Made by a program: the position numbers and the translations under genes. A DNA stretch of 64,000 bases from Citrobacter amalonaticus. Its GTDB lineage: Bacteria > Pseudomonadota > Gammaproteobacteria > Enterobacterales > Enterobacteriaceae. Location: NCBI RefSeq assembly GCF_018252635.1, contig NZ_JAGTXM010000007.1:62001-126000 (forward strand), written 5' to 3'. Positions 9,439-18,276 of this stretch are shown here, piece by piece. The first letter of the stretch is position 1, and the number at the start of each line of letters is the position of its first letter. Below the pieces are notes generated by a model. It was not told the origin of the DNA. It saw only the letters and a program-made list of their open reading frames with translations, and ran no database searches.

Positions 9439-10059
9439 ATGAGTTATACACTGCCATCCCTGCCGTACGCTTATGATGCGCTGGAACCGCACTTCGATAA
9501 GCAGACGATGGAAATCCACCATACCAAACACCACCAGACCTATGTAAACAACGCCAACGCGGCGCTGGAAAGTCTGCCTGAATTCGCTAACCTGTCTGCT
9601 GAAGAGCTGATCGCTAAACTGGATCAGGTACCGGCCGACAAGAAAACGGTTCTGCGTAACAACGCGGGCGGCCATGCTAACCACAGCCTGTTCTGGAAAG
9701 GCCTGAAAAAGGGCACCACCCTGCAGGGCGATCTGAAAGCGGCTATCGAACGTGATTTCGGCTCTGTTGATAACTTCAAAGCGGAGTTTGAAAAAGCCGC
9801 TGCAACCCGTTTCGGTTCCGGCTGGGCCTGGCTGGTGCTGAAAGGTGACAAACTGGCGGTCGTTTCTACCGCAAACCAGGATTCCCCGCTGATGGGTGAA
9901 GCGATTTCTGGCGCGTCTGGCTTCCCGATTGTGGGCCTGGATGTCTGGGAACACGCTTACTACCTGAAATTCCAGAACCGTCGTCCGGACTACATCAAAG
10001 AGTTCTGGAACGTGGTGAACTGGGACGAAGCGGCTGCGCGTTTCGCTGCAAAAAAATAA
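9439..10059 (+). CDS. sodA: Superoxide dismutase [Mn]
   Basis: Cytosolic Mn superoxide dismutase that converts superoxide to peroxide and oxygen. It has 206 residues, as in E. coli, and differs at only a handful of positions. The metal ligands are visible: His27 in the [10 protein letters not shown] segment, His82 in NHSLFWKG, and Asp and His in LDVWEHAYY near 168-172. The ATG at 9439 is chosen over an in-frame ATG four codons earlier because it gives the conserved N-terminus [11 protein letters not shown] Fur-like box lies upstream, and a strong terminator follows the gene. Confidence 0.98.
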   Translation: MSYTLPSLPYAYDALEPHFDKQTMEIHHTKHHQTYVNNANAALESLPEFANLSAEELIAKLDQVPADKKTVLRNNAGGHANHSLFWKGLKKGTTLQGDLKAAIERDFGSVDNFKAEFEKAAATRFGSGWAWLVLKGDKLAVVSTANQDSPLMGEAISGASGFPIVGLDVWEHAYYLKFQNRRPDYIKEFWNVVNWDEAAARFAAKK

Positions 10060-10091
10060 GTCTTATTTAACAAGACATCGCGTTTGTATGA

Positions 10092-10121
10092 CCCCGTCGG
10101 CGTAGCCGGTGGGGTTTTTTT
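10092..10121 (+). terminator. Rho-independent terminator of sodA
   Basis: The hairpin ACCCCGTCGGC-GTA-GCCGGTGGGG is followed by seven T residues, about 30 bases after the sodA stop. Confidence 0.9.
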
Positions 10122-10156
10122 GTGATCAAAATCGAATCAAAAACAGCGATCCGTAA

Positions 10157-10194
10157 AAATTGAAACATTGTTTTGTTGTGTGGTGAGGATCACT
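10157..10194 (+). promoter_or_regulatory. Candidate KdgR box and CRP site upstream of kdgT
   Basis: TTGAAACATTGTTTTGTT at about 10160-10177 has the core GAAACATTGTTTT, which fits the KdgR operator pattern RAAAYNNTRTTTY. It is followed by a CRP-like TGTGG-N6-TCACT at 10179-10194. kdgT is a known KdgR target in enterobacteria. The match was made by eye. Confidence 0.65.
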
Positions 10195-10252
10195 TTTATT
10201 ATTGTGCTGAATGTCTATCGTTGACACATCTTTACATCGAAAGGTGATGGAA

Positions 10253-11236
10253 ATGCAGATTAAACGCACGATAGAAAAAATCCCTGGCGGCATGATGCTC
10301 GTCCCTCTGTTTCTGGGCGCGTTGTGCCACACGTTCTCTCCTGACGCGGGAAAATATTTTGGCTCATTCACCAACGGGATGATCACCGGTACGGTACCTA
10401 TCCTGGCCGTGTGGTTCTTCTGCATGGGGGCCTCCATCAAGCTGAGCGCGACGGGTACCGTCCTGCGTAAGTCCGGGACGCTGGTAGTGACCAAAATTGC
10501 CGTGGCGTGGGTGGTCGCGGCGATCGCCTCGCGGATTATCCCTGAACATGGCGTGGAGGCTGGATTCTTTGCCGGGCTGTCGACACTGGCGCTGGTTGCG
10601 GCAATGGACATGACCAACGGCGGGCTGTACGCGTCAATTATGCAACAGTACGGCACCAAAGAAGAAGCGGGAGCATTTGTTCTGATGTCGCTGGAATCTG
10701 GCCCGCTGATGACGATGATCATCCTCGGTACGGCCGGGATAGCATCGTTTGAACCGCATGTGTTTGTCGGCGCGGTGCTGCCTTTCCTGGTGGGCTTTGC
10801 GCTGGGTAACCTGGACCCGGAACTGCGCGAATTCTTCAGTAAAGCCGTTCAGACGCTGATCCCCTTCTTCGCCTTTGCGTTGGGTAACACTATCGACCTG
10901 AGCGTCATTGCACAGACCGGTTTGCTGGGCATTCTGCTGGGTGTGGCGGTGATTATCGTGACCGGTATTCCGCTGATTGTTGCCGATAAACTGATTGGCG
11001 GTGGCGACGGTACGGCAGGGATTGCCGCTTCCAGCTCAGCAGGCGCCGCAGTGGCGACACCGGTACTGATTGCTGAAATGGTGCCCGCGTTTAAACCGAT
11101 GGCACCGACTGCAACTTCTCTGGTCGCCACCTCGGTAATAGTGACGTCAATCCTGGTGCCGATTATCACCTCCATCTGGTCGAAGAAGGTCAAAGCAAAA
11201 GCGGCGACAGTCGACATCCAGCATGCAGTGAAATAA
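10253..11236 (+). CDS. kdgT: 2-keto-3-deoxygluconate permease
   Basis: Inner-membrane H+ symporter for 2-keto-3-deoxygluconate, an intermediate of pectin and hexuronate breakdown. It has 327 residues, the E. coli length. It is hydrophobic with about ten helices and contains the family segments [19 protein letters not shown] near residue 9, [18 protein letters not shown] near 120 and [19 protein letters not shown] near 260. The ATG at 10253 gives the E. coli N-terminus; 14 extra in-frame codons upstream were rejected. It is convergent with a YagE-like aldolase gene whose product may use the same compound. Confidence 0.96.
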   Translation: MQIKRTIEKIPGGMMLVPLFLGALCHTFSPDAGKYFGSFTNGMITGTVPILAVWFFCMGASIKLSATGTVLRKSGTLVVTKIAVAWVVAAIASRIIPEHGVEAGFFAGLSTLALVAAMDMTNGGLYASIMQQYGTKEEAGAFVLMSLESGPLMTMIILGTAGIASFEPHVFVGAVLPFLVGFALGNLDPELREFFSKAVQTLIPFFAFALGNTIDLSVIAQTGLLGILLGVAVIIVTGIPLIVADKLIGGGDGTAGIAASSSAGAAVATPVLIAEMVPAFKPMAPTATSLVATSVIVTSILVPIITSIWSKKVKAKAATVDIQHAVK

Positions 11237-11245
11237 CCCAATAAT

Positions 11246-11272
11246 GCCGGATGGCACTGCGCTTATCCGGCC
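11246..11272. repeat. Single REP unit
   Basis: One REP palindrome, GCCGGATGGCACTGCGCTTATCCGGCCT in outline (27 bases), lies nine bases after the kdgT stop and before the shared terminator. Confidence 0.75.
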
Positions 11273-11289
11273 TGTTTTTGCCGTGTAAA

Positions 11290-11320
11290 AAGGCCTGGTG
11301 AATCTCACCAGGCCTTGTCT
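11290..11320. terminator. Bidirectional terminator between kdgT and the YagE-like gene
   Basis: A perfect 12-bp stem, AAGGCCTGGTGA with TCACCAGGCCTT, has a three-base loop. A T-rich tail follows on the plus strand (GTCTTTT) and another on the minus strand (TTTTTACACGG), so it can serve both convergent genes. Confidence 0.9.
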
Positions 11321-11321
11321 T

Positions 11322-12212
11322 TTAACGACCAAACACCTCATCAATCGTCCGGCAGTCGTGTTCATTCAACTCGCCGCCCGCATTGCGTGAAACCCCCGTG
11401 CAATAGCCAAACTTCCGCGATACCACCGTCTTGATGGTGGTGACGAAATCTTCACCGATGGCATAAATTGACATGTACACGCCAATTTTCTGCTGAATGA
11501 CGCGAAGGGCCGCCAGGTCACCGGCCCTGAACGCTTCACGCGCACTGACAAACAGTTCCGGCATGACATTGTTGAGTCCGGAGATAATCCCCGCACCGCC
11601 AGCCAGCAGGTTGGGAATGAAGTACTCGTCATAGCCAGAGAGGACGGCAAAGTCGTCACGCACGGCCTGAGTTGCCTCGATCATTCTGCGGGTATGTGAC
11701 TGACAGTCAACAGTATCTTTGATCCCGGCAAAGTTAGGGAACTCGCTGGCAAGCTGGGCGACCAGATCCGGCGTTAAATCGCTGCCGGTGCGCGGCGGGA
11801 AGTTGTAGGCGAACCATTTACCACTAAGCTTTTGTCCCAACTGGCGGAAGTAGCTCAGCAGTTGCTTCGGCGTTTGACCGTAGTAATAGGGAGGCAGAAC
11901 CATCACTGCATCGTAGCCCGTGCGATACGCTTCCTGCGCCATCTGCAAGACATCGTGGATGCAGGTGGAGGAGACGTTAGCCACCATCTTCAGCGGGCTC
12001 ATGGCGCGTGCCTCGCGAATCAACAGCAGGCGTTCGTCGAGGGTGAAGGAAGCGAACTCCCCGATACTGCCCATCAGCAAAATCACGTCGATTTTTGCGT
12101 CAGTCAGGCGTTGAAGGTGTTGGCTCAGACCGTTGAGATCGATATTACCATCCTGATCCATTGGCGTAATGGAGGGGCACCAGACGCCAGCAAACTGCGT
12201 TTGACCTGTCAC
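11322..12212 (-). CDS. DapA/NanA-family class I aldolase, YagE-like (putative 2-keto-3-deoxygluconate aldolase)
   Basis: A 296-residue TIM-barrel Schiff-base lyase of the dihydrodipicolinate synthase/N-acetylneuraminate lyase superfamily. It shows the carboxylate-binding loop GSIGE at residues 48-52, the proton-relay Tyr in FAYNFPPRTG (Tyr136) and the Schiff-base Lys in FAGIKDTVD (Lys165). The stretches YNFP.TG.DLTP and GIKDT.D..H.R.MI closely resemble E. coli YagE and YjhH, which cleave 2-keto-3-deoxygluconate to pyruvate and glyceraldehyde. GTG at 12212 with AAGGAG upstream is chosen as start. It is convergent with kdgT, and a KdgR-like palindrome lies just upstream. Function is inferred; another 2-keto-3-deoxy sugar acid is possible. 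Confidence 0.8.
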   Translation of the reverse strand: MTGQTQFAGVWCPSITPMDQDGNIDLNGLSQHLQRLTDAKIDVILLMGSIGEFASFTLDERLLLIREARAMSPLKMVANVSSTCIHDVLQMAQEAYRTGYDAVMVLPPYYYGQTPKQLLSYFRQLGQKLSGKWFAYNFPPRTGSDLTPDLVAQLASEFPNFAGIKDTVDCQSHTRRMIEATQAVRDDFAVLSGYDEYFIPNLLAGGAGIISGLNNVMPELFVSAREAFRAGDLAALRVIQQKIGVYMSIYAIGEDFVTTIKTVVSRKFGYCTGVSRNAGGELNEHDCRTIDEVFGR

Positions 12213-12230
12213 GTTGTTGACTCCTTATTA

Positions 12231-12245
12231 TGAAATGGCGTTTCA
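12231..12245 (-). promoter_or_regulatory. Candidate KdgR operator upstream of the YagE-like aldolase
   Basis: TGAAATGGCGTTTCA forms an inverted repeat (TGAAA...TTTCA). Its core, GAAATGGCGTTTC, fits the KdgR pattern RAAAYNNTRTTTY with one deviation. It lies 18 bases upstream of the aldolase GTG, just before the ribosome site. The assignment is inferred from pattern and context. Confidence 0.5.
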
Positions 12246-12365
12246 AAATCCATTCCATTGATAGCATGGATATCTGAGCGTCGCGTGAACCGTGCTCTCA
12301 TTTTGCGCGGTTGAGATAAAATAATTGTGGTTAAATAAGGCAAATTTAGCGGGGAGAGGGACCAG

Positions 12366-13037
12366 ATGCGATATCCAGTAGACGTGTTCAGCGGCAAGAT
12401 TCAGGACTACGCGGGAAGCCGCCCCAGTGCGATTGGCAAAATTCAGGTCGATGGCGAGCTGATGCTGACGGAACTGGGTCTGGAAGGTGATGAACAGGCA
12501 GAAACGAAAATTCACGGCGGGCCCGATCGTGCGCTGTGCCACTATCCACGCGAGCATTATCTGTACTGGGCGCGCGAGTTCCCGGAACAGGCGGATCAGT
12601 TCGTGGCACCGGCTTTTGGCGAGAACCTCTCAACCGATGGCCTGACGGAACAAAATGTCTATATCGGCGATATTTTTCGTTGGGGTGAGGCGCTGATTCA
12701 GGTCACCCAGCCGCGTTCACCGTGCTTCAAGCTCAATTTCCACTTTGGTATCAGCGACATGGCAAGCCTGATGCAAAATTGTGGCAAAACGGGCTGGCTG
12801 TGCAGTGTCGTCGCGCCAGGCATGGTGTCAGCCGATGCGCCACTGGAACGGGTCTCGCGCGTTAGCGACGTCAGCGTGCAGGAGGCTGCCGCCATCGCCT
12901 GGCATATGCCGTTTGATGATGAACAGTACCATCGTTTGCTGTCAGCGGCGGGGCTGTCGAAGAGCTGGACGCGAACGATGCAAAAGCGTCGGTTAAGCGG
13001 CAAGATCGAGGATAATTCGCGGAGATTGTGGGGATAA
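12366..13037 (+). CDS. yiiM: MOSC-domain protein YiiM (N-hydroxylated base reduction)
   Basis: A molybdenum-cofactor MOSC-domain protein of 223 residues, against 224 in E. coli. E. coli YiiM confers resistance to N-hydroxylated purines such as 6-N-hydroxylaminopurine. The MOSC core shows LGLEGDEQAETKIHGGPDRAL near residue 38, FGENLSTDGL near 84 and the conserved cysteine in QPRSPCFKLN near 120. A C-terminal 3-alpha domain ends SKSWTRTMQKRRLSG. It is divergent from the YagE-like gene across a 153-base gap. A REP element follows it. Confidence 0.94.
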   Translation: MRYPVDVFSGKIQDYAGSRPSAIGKIQVDGELMLTELGLEGDEQAETKIHGGPDRALCHYPREHYLYWAREFPEQADQFVAPAFGENLSTDGLTEQNVYIGDIFRWGEALIQVTQPRSPCFKLNFHFGISDMASLMQNCGKTGWLCSVVAPGMVSADAPLERVSRVSDVSVQEAAAIAWHMPFDDEQYHRLLSAAGLSKSWTRTMQKRRLSGKIEDNSRRLWG

Positions 13038-13043
13038 TATAAT

Positions 13044-13122
13044 GCCTGATGGCGCTGCGCTTATCAGGCCTACGCACTGCAATTTATCCATGTAGGCCGG
13101 ATAAGCGTAAGCGCCATCCGGC
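13044..13122. repeat. REP/BIME palindromic element between yiiM and cpxA
   Basis: Two inverted REP units (GCCTGATGGCGCTGCGC..., GTAGGCCGGATAAGCG...GCGCCATCCGGC) lie between the convergent 3' ends of yiiM and cpxA. They may assist termination on both sides. Confidence 0.88.
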
Positions 13123-13136
13123 GCAACGGCATTTAA

Positions 13137-14510
13137 TTAAGAGCGCTTATACAGCGGCAACCAAATCACCAGCCGTAAGCCGCCCAGCGGGCTGTCTTCG
13201 GCTTTCACCCAGCCGCGATGTTGCTGAATGGCGGTTTCCACAATCGCCAGACCCAGACCGGTACCGCCGGATTCGCGATCGCGCGCTTCGTCGGTACGAT
13301 AGAACGGGCGGAAAATCTGCTCACGGTCTTCCGGGCTGACGCCAGGACCATCATCATCTACCGTGATCGTAATGCCGTCCTTATCCACCGCGAAGCCGAC
13401 TTCAATCTTCGTGTGCGAATAGCGCAGGGCGTTACGGACGATGTTTTCCAGCGCACTTTCCAACGCGTTAGGGTTTCCGTAAAGCGGCCACGGTCCCGGC
13501 GGGAAATTCACCGTTAGCGATTTGCCCATCTGTTCGGCTTCAAAGGCGGCGTTATCCAGCACCTCACCCCACAGATGATTGGCCTTCATCGTTTCGCTGA
13601 CCAGCGCGTTTTTCTGCTGATTGCGCGACATTACCAGCAGATCGTTGATCATGCTGTCCAGACGCTGTGCTTCGGTCTCAATACGTTCCAGCTCCTTGCT
13701 CTCGCCGCTGCGGCGACGCAACAGCGCGGTCCCCAGTTGCAGACGGGTGAGCGGGGTTCTCAGTTCGTGTGAGATGTCAGACAACAGACGCTGTTGCGTG
13801 GTCATCATCCGTTCCAGCGCGGTCACCATCTGGTTGAAACTGGCGCCTGCGGCAAGAAATTCCTGCGGGCCGGCTTCCAGTTCCGGATGCTGTCGCAGGT
13901 TACCCTGAGCCACCTCATCCGCCGCGTTTTTCAACTTACGCGCCGGTTTTGCCAGGCTCCACGCCAGCCATAACAACAGCGGGGAACTGACTAGCATCGT
14001 AACAATCAACAACAACAGCGGGCGGTCAAACAACAGGTTGATAAAATCGGATTGGGAACTGCTGGCTGGTCGAATCAGGTAAAGCTGATAGTTATCTTCC
14101 CCGTCTCTGACGGAGAAGGGCCCAACCATTTCGACGCGACCGTACTTTTTCTTCTGCGGATGATCGGCGTTATCCGCCTGACCAATAAAGTTACGAATGA
14201 TCTGCATTTCGCTACGTTCTGCGCCGATCACGCGTCCTTCGGTAGTGACAAGCAATAACCGCTGTCCCGGTGGAGCCCACTTATCAATCGCACGGAACAG
14301 GCGACGCCACCACATCAAATCATTAGGTGGATCGTTCGCGAGTTCAGCTTCTACGTGTTGCTCAATCATCAACCCCTGGCGCTGTTCGCTTTCCAGTAGC
14401 TCGGTCATCTGGCGTGAGTCGAGCTTGGGTAACATCAGTACCAACATCAACACCAGTGCCAGCGTCAACCAGAAGATGGCAAAGATGCGCGCGGTTAAGC
14501 TCCCTATCAT
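13137..14510 (-). CDS. cpxA: Envelope-stress sensor histidine kinase
   Basis: Inner-membrane sensor kinase/phosphatase of the Cpx system. It has 457 residues, as in E. coli. There is an N-terminal membrane helix (residues 8-28), a periplasmic sensor domain to about 165, a second helix and then a HAMP linker. The H-box SDISHELRTPLTRL carries phospho-acceptor His248. The ATPase domain shows N-box NIVRNALRYS, G1 DDGPGV and G2 GTGLGLAIV. Its start overlaps the cpxR stop by four bases, so the pair is translationally coupled. It is expected to be inhibited by periplasmic CpxP, encoded divergently upstream. Confidence 0.98.
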   Translation of the reverse strand: MIGSLTARIFAIFWLTLALVLMLVLMLPKLDSRQMTELLESEQRQGLMIEQHVEAELANDPPNDLMWWRRLFRAIDKWAPPGQRLLLVTTEGRVIGAERSEMQIIRNFIGQADNADHPQKKKYGRVEMVGPFSVRDGEDNYQLYLIRPASSSQSDFINLLFDRPLLLLIVTMLVSSPLLLWLAWSLAKPARKLKNAADEVAQGNLRQHPELEAGPQEFLAAGASFNQMVTALERMMTTQQRLLSDISHELRTPLTRLQLGTALLRRRSGESKELERIETEAQRLDSMINDLLVMSRNQQKNALVSETMKANHLWGEVLDNAAFEAEQMGKSLTVNFPPGPWPLYGNPNALESALENIVRNALRYSHTKIEVGFAVDKDGITITVDDDGPGVSPEDREQIFRPFYRTDEARDRESGGTGLGLAIVETAIQQHRGWVKAEDSPLGGLRLVIWLPLYKRS

Positions 14511-15205
14511 GAAGCGGAAACCATCAGATAGCCGCGGCCACGCAGGGTTTTAAACCAGGGATGCCCATCTTTCCGCTCCGGCAGTTTGCGCCGCAGGTTG
14601 GAGATATGCATGTCGATGGCGCGGTCGAACGGCGTCAGACGTTTGCCCAACACTTCCTGGCTCAAATGTTCACGCGATACCACCTGACCGAGATGCTGTG
14701 CCAGCAGATAGAGCAGGGTGAATTCGGTACCGGTTAACTCCAGCGTCTGGCCATCAAAGCTGGCTTCCTGGCGGCCCGGATTGAGGCTTAGGGCATCCAC
14801 TTCCAGCGTCGGCGAGCCGTTATCGCTACTCTGCTGCTGCTCGCTCCAGTGCGAACGGCGCAGAATGGCGCGGATACGCGCGACCAGTTCACGATCGTTA
14901 AACGGTTTGGGTAAATAGTCATCCGCGCCCAGCTCAAGGCCAAGTACGCGATCCAGTTCGCTGCCGCGGGCGGTCAGCATAATAACGGGGGTCTGGTGTG
15001 TCTGGCGAAGCGCTTTGAGTGTATCAATGCCGTTTTTCTTCGGCATCATCACATCAAGCAAAAGTAAATCAATGCTGTCGTCCAGAAGCTCAAGAGCCTG
15101 CTCCCCATCGTGGGCAACCAGCACATTGAAGCCTTCCATTTCGAGCAGCTCCTTTAACAGGGAAGTCAGCTCTCGGTCATCATCAACTAACAGGATTTTA
15201 TTCAT
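14507..15205 (-). CDS. cpxR: Envelope-stress response regulator
   Basis: OmpR/PhoB-family response regulator of 232 residues, the E. coli length. In the receiver domain the acidic pocket is near residues 8-10 (LLVDDDREL), the phospho-acceptor is Asp51 in LLLDVMMP and the conserved Lys is in DDYLPKPFNDREL near 101. The winged-helix DNA-binding domain begins near 135 and includes DMHISNLRRKLP. AGGTACTT precedes the ATG. It is divergent from cpxP and shares a CpxR box with it, consistent with autoregulation. Confidence 0.98.
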   Translation of the reverse strand: MNKILLVDDDRELTSLLKELLEMEGFNVLVAHDGEQALELLDDSIDLLLLDVMMPKKNGIDTLKALRQTHQTPVIMLTARGSELDRVLGLELGADDYLPKPFNDRELVARIRAILRRSHWSEQQQSSDNGSPTLEVDALSLNPGRQEASFDGQTLELTGTEFTLLYLLAQHLGQVVSREHLSQEVLGKRLTPFDRAIDMHISNLRRKLPERKDGHPWFKTLRGRGYLMVSAS

Positions 15206-15260
15206 TGTTTAAGTACCTCCGAGGCAGAAATTACGTCATCAGGCGTCGCTAATCCATGAC

Positions 15261-15275
15261 TTTACGTTGTTTTAC
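15261..15275. promoter_or_regulatory. CpxR box between cpxR and cpxP
   Basis: TTTACGTTGTTTTAC, read on the minus strand as GTAAA-N5-GTAAA, is an exact match to the CpxR consensus. It lies about 80 bases upstream of cpxP and 55 upstream of cpxR. Confidence 0.88.
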
Positions 15276-15355
15276 ACCCCCTGACGCATGTTTGCAGCCC
15301 GAATCGTAAACTGTCTCTCGTTGAATCGCGACAGAAAAGATTTTGGGAGCAAATG

Positions 15356-15856
15356 ATGCGCAAAGTTACCGCTGCCGTCATGGCCTCAACGCTGGCACTC
15401 AGTACGGTTAGCCATGCTGCTGAAGTCGTTACAGGCGATAACTGGCACCCGGGTGAACCCTCTGCGCCGCGCACTGTACAAAGCCATATGTTTGACGGCA
15501 TAAGTTTAACCGAACATCAGCGTCAACAGATGCGAGATCTGATGCAACAGGCCAGACATGAACAGGCGCCTGTTAATGTTAGCGAAATGGAGACGATGCA
15601 TCGTCTTATTACCGCAGAAAATTTTGATGAAACCGCTGTACGCGCTCAGGCAGAAAAGATGGCGCAGGCGCAGGTTACCAGACAGGTTGAGATGGCCAGA
15701 GTCCGTAATCAGATGTATCGCCTGTTAACACCGGAGCAGCAAGCGGTTTTAAACGAGAAGCACCAACAAAGAATGGAGCAGTTGCGCGACGTGACGCAAT
15801 GGCAAAAAAGTTCTTCGTTGAAGTTATTGAGTAGTAGCAACTCACGTTCCCAGTAG
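15356..15856 (+). CDS. cpxP: Periplasmic Cpx inhibitor/chaperone
   Basis: Periplasmic adaptor that dampens CpxA and delivers misfolded pilus proteins to DegP. It has 166 residues, as in E. coli. The signal peptide ends at SHAA near residue 22. Two LTxxQ-type motifs of the CpxP/Spy family appear as [10 protein letters not shown] near 50 and [10 protein letters not shown] near 123. Of two adjacent ATGs, the second (15356) is chosen because GGGAG is then six bases away and the N-terminus matches E. coli. The 3'UTR encodes the sRNA CpxQ. Confidence 0.96.
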   Translation: MRKVTAAVMASTLALSTVSHAAEVVTGDNWHPGEPSAPRTVQSHMFDGISLTEHQRQQMRDLMQQARHEQAPVNVSEMETMHRLITAENFDETAVRAQAEKMAQAQVTRQVEMARVRNQMYRLLTPEQQAVLNEKHQQRMEQLRDVTQWQKSSSLKLLSSSNSRSQ

Positions 15857-15865
15857 TAAACCCTG

Positions 15866-15922
15866 TTTTCCTTGCCATAGACACCATCCCTGTCTTCCCC
15901 CACATGATGTGGGGGTTTTTTT
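15866..15922 (+). ncRNA. cpxQ: CpxQ small RNA in the cpxP 3'UTR
   Basis: The segment starting TTTTCCTTGCCATAG, ten bases after the cpxP stop and ending in the Rho-independent terminator, matches the known Salmonella/E. coli CpxQ sRNA. CpxQ is cut from cpxP mRNA by RNase E and works with Hfq to repress envelope protein mRNAs. The length of about 57 nt agrees. Confidence 0.85.
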
Positions 15923-15923
15923 T
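15897..15923 (+). terminator. Rho-independent terminator of cpxP/CpxQ
   Basis: CCCCCACA-TGA-TGTGGGGG is followed by eight T residues. Confidence 0.95.
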
Positions 15924-16004
15924 GCCTGTAAATTGTCATCGTCATAATCACTGACTGTCTTACGCCATCCGTTATACTACCGGCAAAAGATGGCAGGAGT
16001 GTTT

Positions 16005-16907
16005 ATGAATCAATCCTATGGGCGGTTAGTCAGTCGGGCGGCCATTGCCGCGACAGTGATGGCGTCGCTGTTACTTTTGATCAAAATTTTTGCGTGGTGG
16101 TATACCGGATCGGTGAGTATTCTGGCGGCACTGGTCGACTCGCTGGTGGATATCGCCGCGTCGCTCACTAACCTGTTAGTGGTGCGCTATTCGCTGCAGC
16201 CAGCGGATGATGAACATACCTTTGGTCACGGCAAGGCGGAATCCTTGGCCGCGCTGGCGCAAAGCATGTTCATTTCCGGTTCGGCGCTGTTTTTGTTTTT
16301 AACCGGCATTCAGCATCTGATTTCACCTACGCCGATGAACGATCCCGGCGTGGGGGTTGTTGTGACCATTATTGCCCTGATATGTACAGTGGTGCTGGTC
16401 TCGTTTCAGCGTTGGGTGGTGAAGCGGACGCAAAGCCAGGCGGTACGGGCAGATATGCTTCATTATCAGTCTGATGTTATGATGAACGGTGCGATTCTCG
16501 TGGCGCTCGGTCTGGCCTGGTATGGCTGGCATCGTGCGGACGCATTGTTTGCATTAGGGATTGGCATCTATATTTTATATAGTGCATTACGCATGGGCTA
16601 TGATGCTGTGCAGTCGTTACTGGATCGCGCATTACCCGATGAAGAACGTCAGGAAATTTTTGACATCGTGACATCATGGCCGGGCGTCAGTGGTGCTCAC
16701 GATCTCCGTACGCGGCAGTCAGGGCCGACCCGCTTTATTCAGATTCATTTGGAAATGGAAGATAATCTGCCGCTCGTTCAGGCACATGTTGTGGCTGAAC
16801 AGGTAGAGCAGGCGATTTTACGGCGTTTTCCGGGATCCGATGTCATTATCCATCAGGACCCGTGTTCCGTCGTCCCCAGGGAAGGCAAAAGGTTTGAGCT
16901 TTCGTAA
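16005..16907 (+). CDS. fieF: Ferrous-iron/zinc efflux transporter (cation diffusion facilitator)
   Basis: Inner-membrane Zn2+/Fe2+ : H+ antiporter (YiiP). It has 300 residues, as in E. coli. Six membrane helices are followed by a cytosolic ferredoxin-like domain. The transport-site residues are visible as the two Asp of [12 protein letters not shown] (45 and 49) and the His and Asp of [10 protein letters not shown] (153 and 157). His residues in the C-terminal domain ([15 protein letters not shown]) fit the dimer metal site. The ATG at 16005 has AGGAG upstream and gives the E. coli N-terminus [10 protein letters not shown]; an in-frame start five codons earlier was rejected. Confidence 0.97.
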   Translation: MNQSYGRLVSRAAIAATVMASLLLLIKIFAWWYTGSVSILAALVDSLVDIAASLTNLLVVRYSLQPADDEHTFGHGKAESLAALAQSMFISGSALFLFLTGIQHLISPTPMNDPGVGVVVTIIALICTVVLVSFQRWVVKRTQSQAVRADMLHYQSDVMMNGAILVALGLAWYGWHRADALFALGIGIYILYSALRMGYDAVQSLLDRALPDEERQEIFDIVTSWPGVSGAHDLRTRQSGPTRFIQIHLEMEDNLPLVQAHVVAEQVEQAILRRFPGSDVIIHQDPCSVVPREGKRFELS

Positions 16908-16970
16908 GTGAGCGTAAAAAAGAGAGCCAGGCCCGCATTTTGTGTATAAATTACCGCCATTTGGCCTGAC

Positions 16971-16985
16971 CTGAATCAATTCAGC
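16971..16985 (+). promoter_or_regulatory. Cra (FruR) operator upstream of pfkA
   Basis: CTGAATCAATTCAGC matches the Cra consensus GCTGAAWCGWTTCAGC closely and lies about 105 bases before the pfkA start. Cra repression of pfkA is established in E. coli. Confidence 0.8.
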
Positions 16986-17091
16986 AGGAAGTGATTGTTA
17001 TACTATTTGCATATTCGTTGGATCGTCTCGCTATGCAGGATCGACTTCCGGCAACAGACTTCATTTTGCATTCCAAAGTTCAGAGGTAGTC

Positions 17092-18054
17092 ATGATTAAG
17101 AAAATCGGTGTGTTGACAAGCGGCGGTGATGCGCCGGGCATGAACGCAGCAATCCGTGGTGTGGTGCGCGCAGCACTGACGGAAGGACTGGAAGTCATGG
17201 GGATTTATGATGGCTACCTGGGTCTGTACGAAGACCGTATGGTGCAGCTTGACCGTTATAGCGTGTCCGACATGATTAACCGCGGTGGTACCTTCCTGGG
17301 TTCCGCTCGTTTTCCGGAGTTCCGTGATGAAAACGTCCGCGCCGTGGCTATCGAAAACCTGAAAAAACGTGGTATCGACGCGCTGGTGGTCATCGGCGGT
17401 GACGGTTCTTACATGGGTGCAAAACGTCTGACTGAAATGGGTTTCCCGTGCATCGGTCTGCCAGGTACTATCGATAACGATATCAAAGGCACTGACTACA
17501 CCATCGGTTACTTCACGGCGCTGGGCACCGTGGTTGAAGCGATTGACCGTCTGCGCGACACCTCGTCTTCTCACCAGCGTATCTCTATCGTTGAAGTGAT
17601 GGGCCGTTACTGTGGCGACCTGACGCTGGCGGCAGCGATTGCCGGTGGCTGTGAGTTCGTTGTGGTTCCGGAAGTGGAATTCAGCCGTGACGATCTGGTT
17701 GCTGAAATCAAAGCAGGCATCGCGAAGGGTAAGAAACACGCTATCGTGGCGATCACTGAGCACATGTGTGACGTTGACGAACTGGCGCATTACATCGAGA
17801 AAGAGACGGGCCGTGAAACCCGCTCAACCGTACTGGGTCACATTCAGCGCGGCGGTTCTCCGGTGCCTTATGACCGTATTCTGGCTTCCCGTATGGGTTC
17901 TTACGCCATTGAACTGCTGCTGGAAGGTCACGGTGGTCGTTGCGTCGGTATTCAGAACGAAAAACTGGTTCACCATGACATCATCGATGCTATCGAAAAC
18001 ATGAAGCGTCCGTTCAAAGGTGACTGGCTGGATTGCGCGAAGAAACTGTACTGA
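17092..18054 (+). CDS. pfkA: 6-phosphofructokinase I
   Basis: ATP-dependent phosphofructokinase, the committed step of glycolysis. It has 320 residues and is almost identical to E. coli PfkA. The ATP site [18 protein letters not shown] lies near residue 6, [10 protein letters not shown] near 101 and the catalytic [16 protein letters not shown] (Asp127 region) near 124. [16 protein letters not shown] near 248 binds fructose 6-phosphate. AGAGGTAGTC precedes the ATG. A Cra operator lies upstream; a REP element and a terminator lie downstream. Confidence 0.99.
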   Translation: MIKKIGVLTSGGDAPGMNAAIRGVVRAALTEGLEVMGIYDGYLGLYEDRMVQLDRYSVSDMINRGGTFLGSARFPEFRDENVRAVAIENLKKRGIDALVVIGGDGSYMGAKRLTEMGFPCIGLPGTIDNDIKGTDYTIGYFTALGTVVEAIDRLRDTSSSHQRISIVEVMGRYCGDLTLAAAIAGGCEFVVVPEVEFSRDDLVAEIKAGIAKGKKHAIVAITEHMCDVDELAHYIEKETGRETRSTVLGHIQRGGSPVPYDRILASRMGSYAIELLLEGHGGRCVGIQNEKLVHHDIIDAIENMKRPFKGDWLDCAKKLY

Positions 18055-18062
18055 TCGCAATT

Positions 18063-18136
18063 GCCGGATGGTGGCTTGCGCCTTATCCGGCCTACAAGTG
18101 CAGTATGTAGGCCTGATAAGCGTAGCGCCATCAGGC
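18063..18136. repeat. REP/BIME palindromic element after pfkA
   Basis: Inverted REP units GCCGGATGGTGGCTTGCGCC... and GTAGGCCTGATAAGCGTAGC... lie between the pfkA stop and its terminator. Confidence 0.85.
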
Positions 18137-18139
18137 ATA

Positions 18140-18166
18140 AAGGCGGAGTGATTCCCGCCTTTTTTA
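18140..18166 (+). terminator. Rho-independent terminator of pfkA
   Basis: AAGGCGG-N8-CCGCCTT is followed by TTTT. It lies downstream of the REP element. Confidence 0.85.
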
Positions 18167-18276
18167 CTTCCATTTATATTCCCCGTAGTTATAGCCAATC
18201 TTTTTTTATTCTTTAATGTTTGAACGCCTTTCTGGCACGCTTTGTTCATCACAACACAACATAAGAGAGTTGGGCG

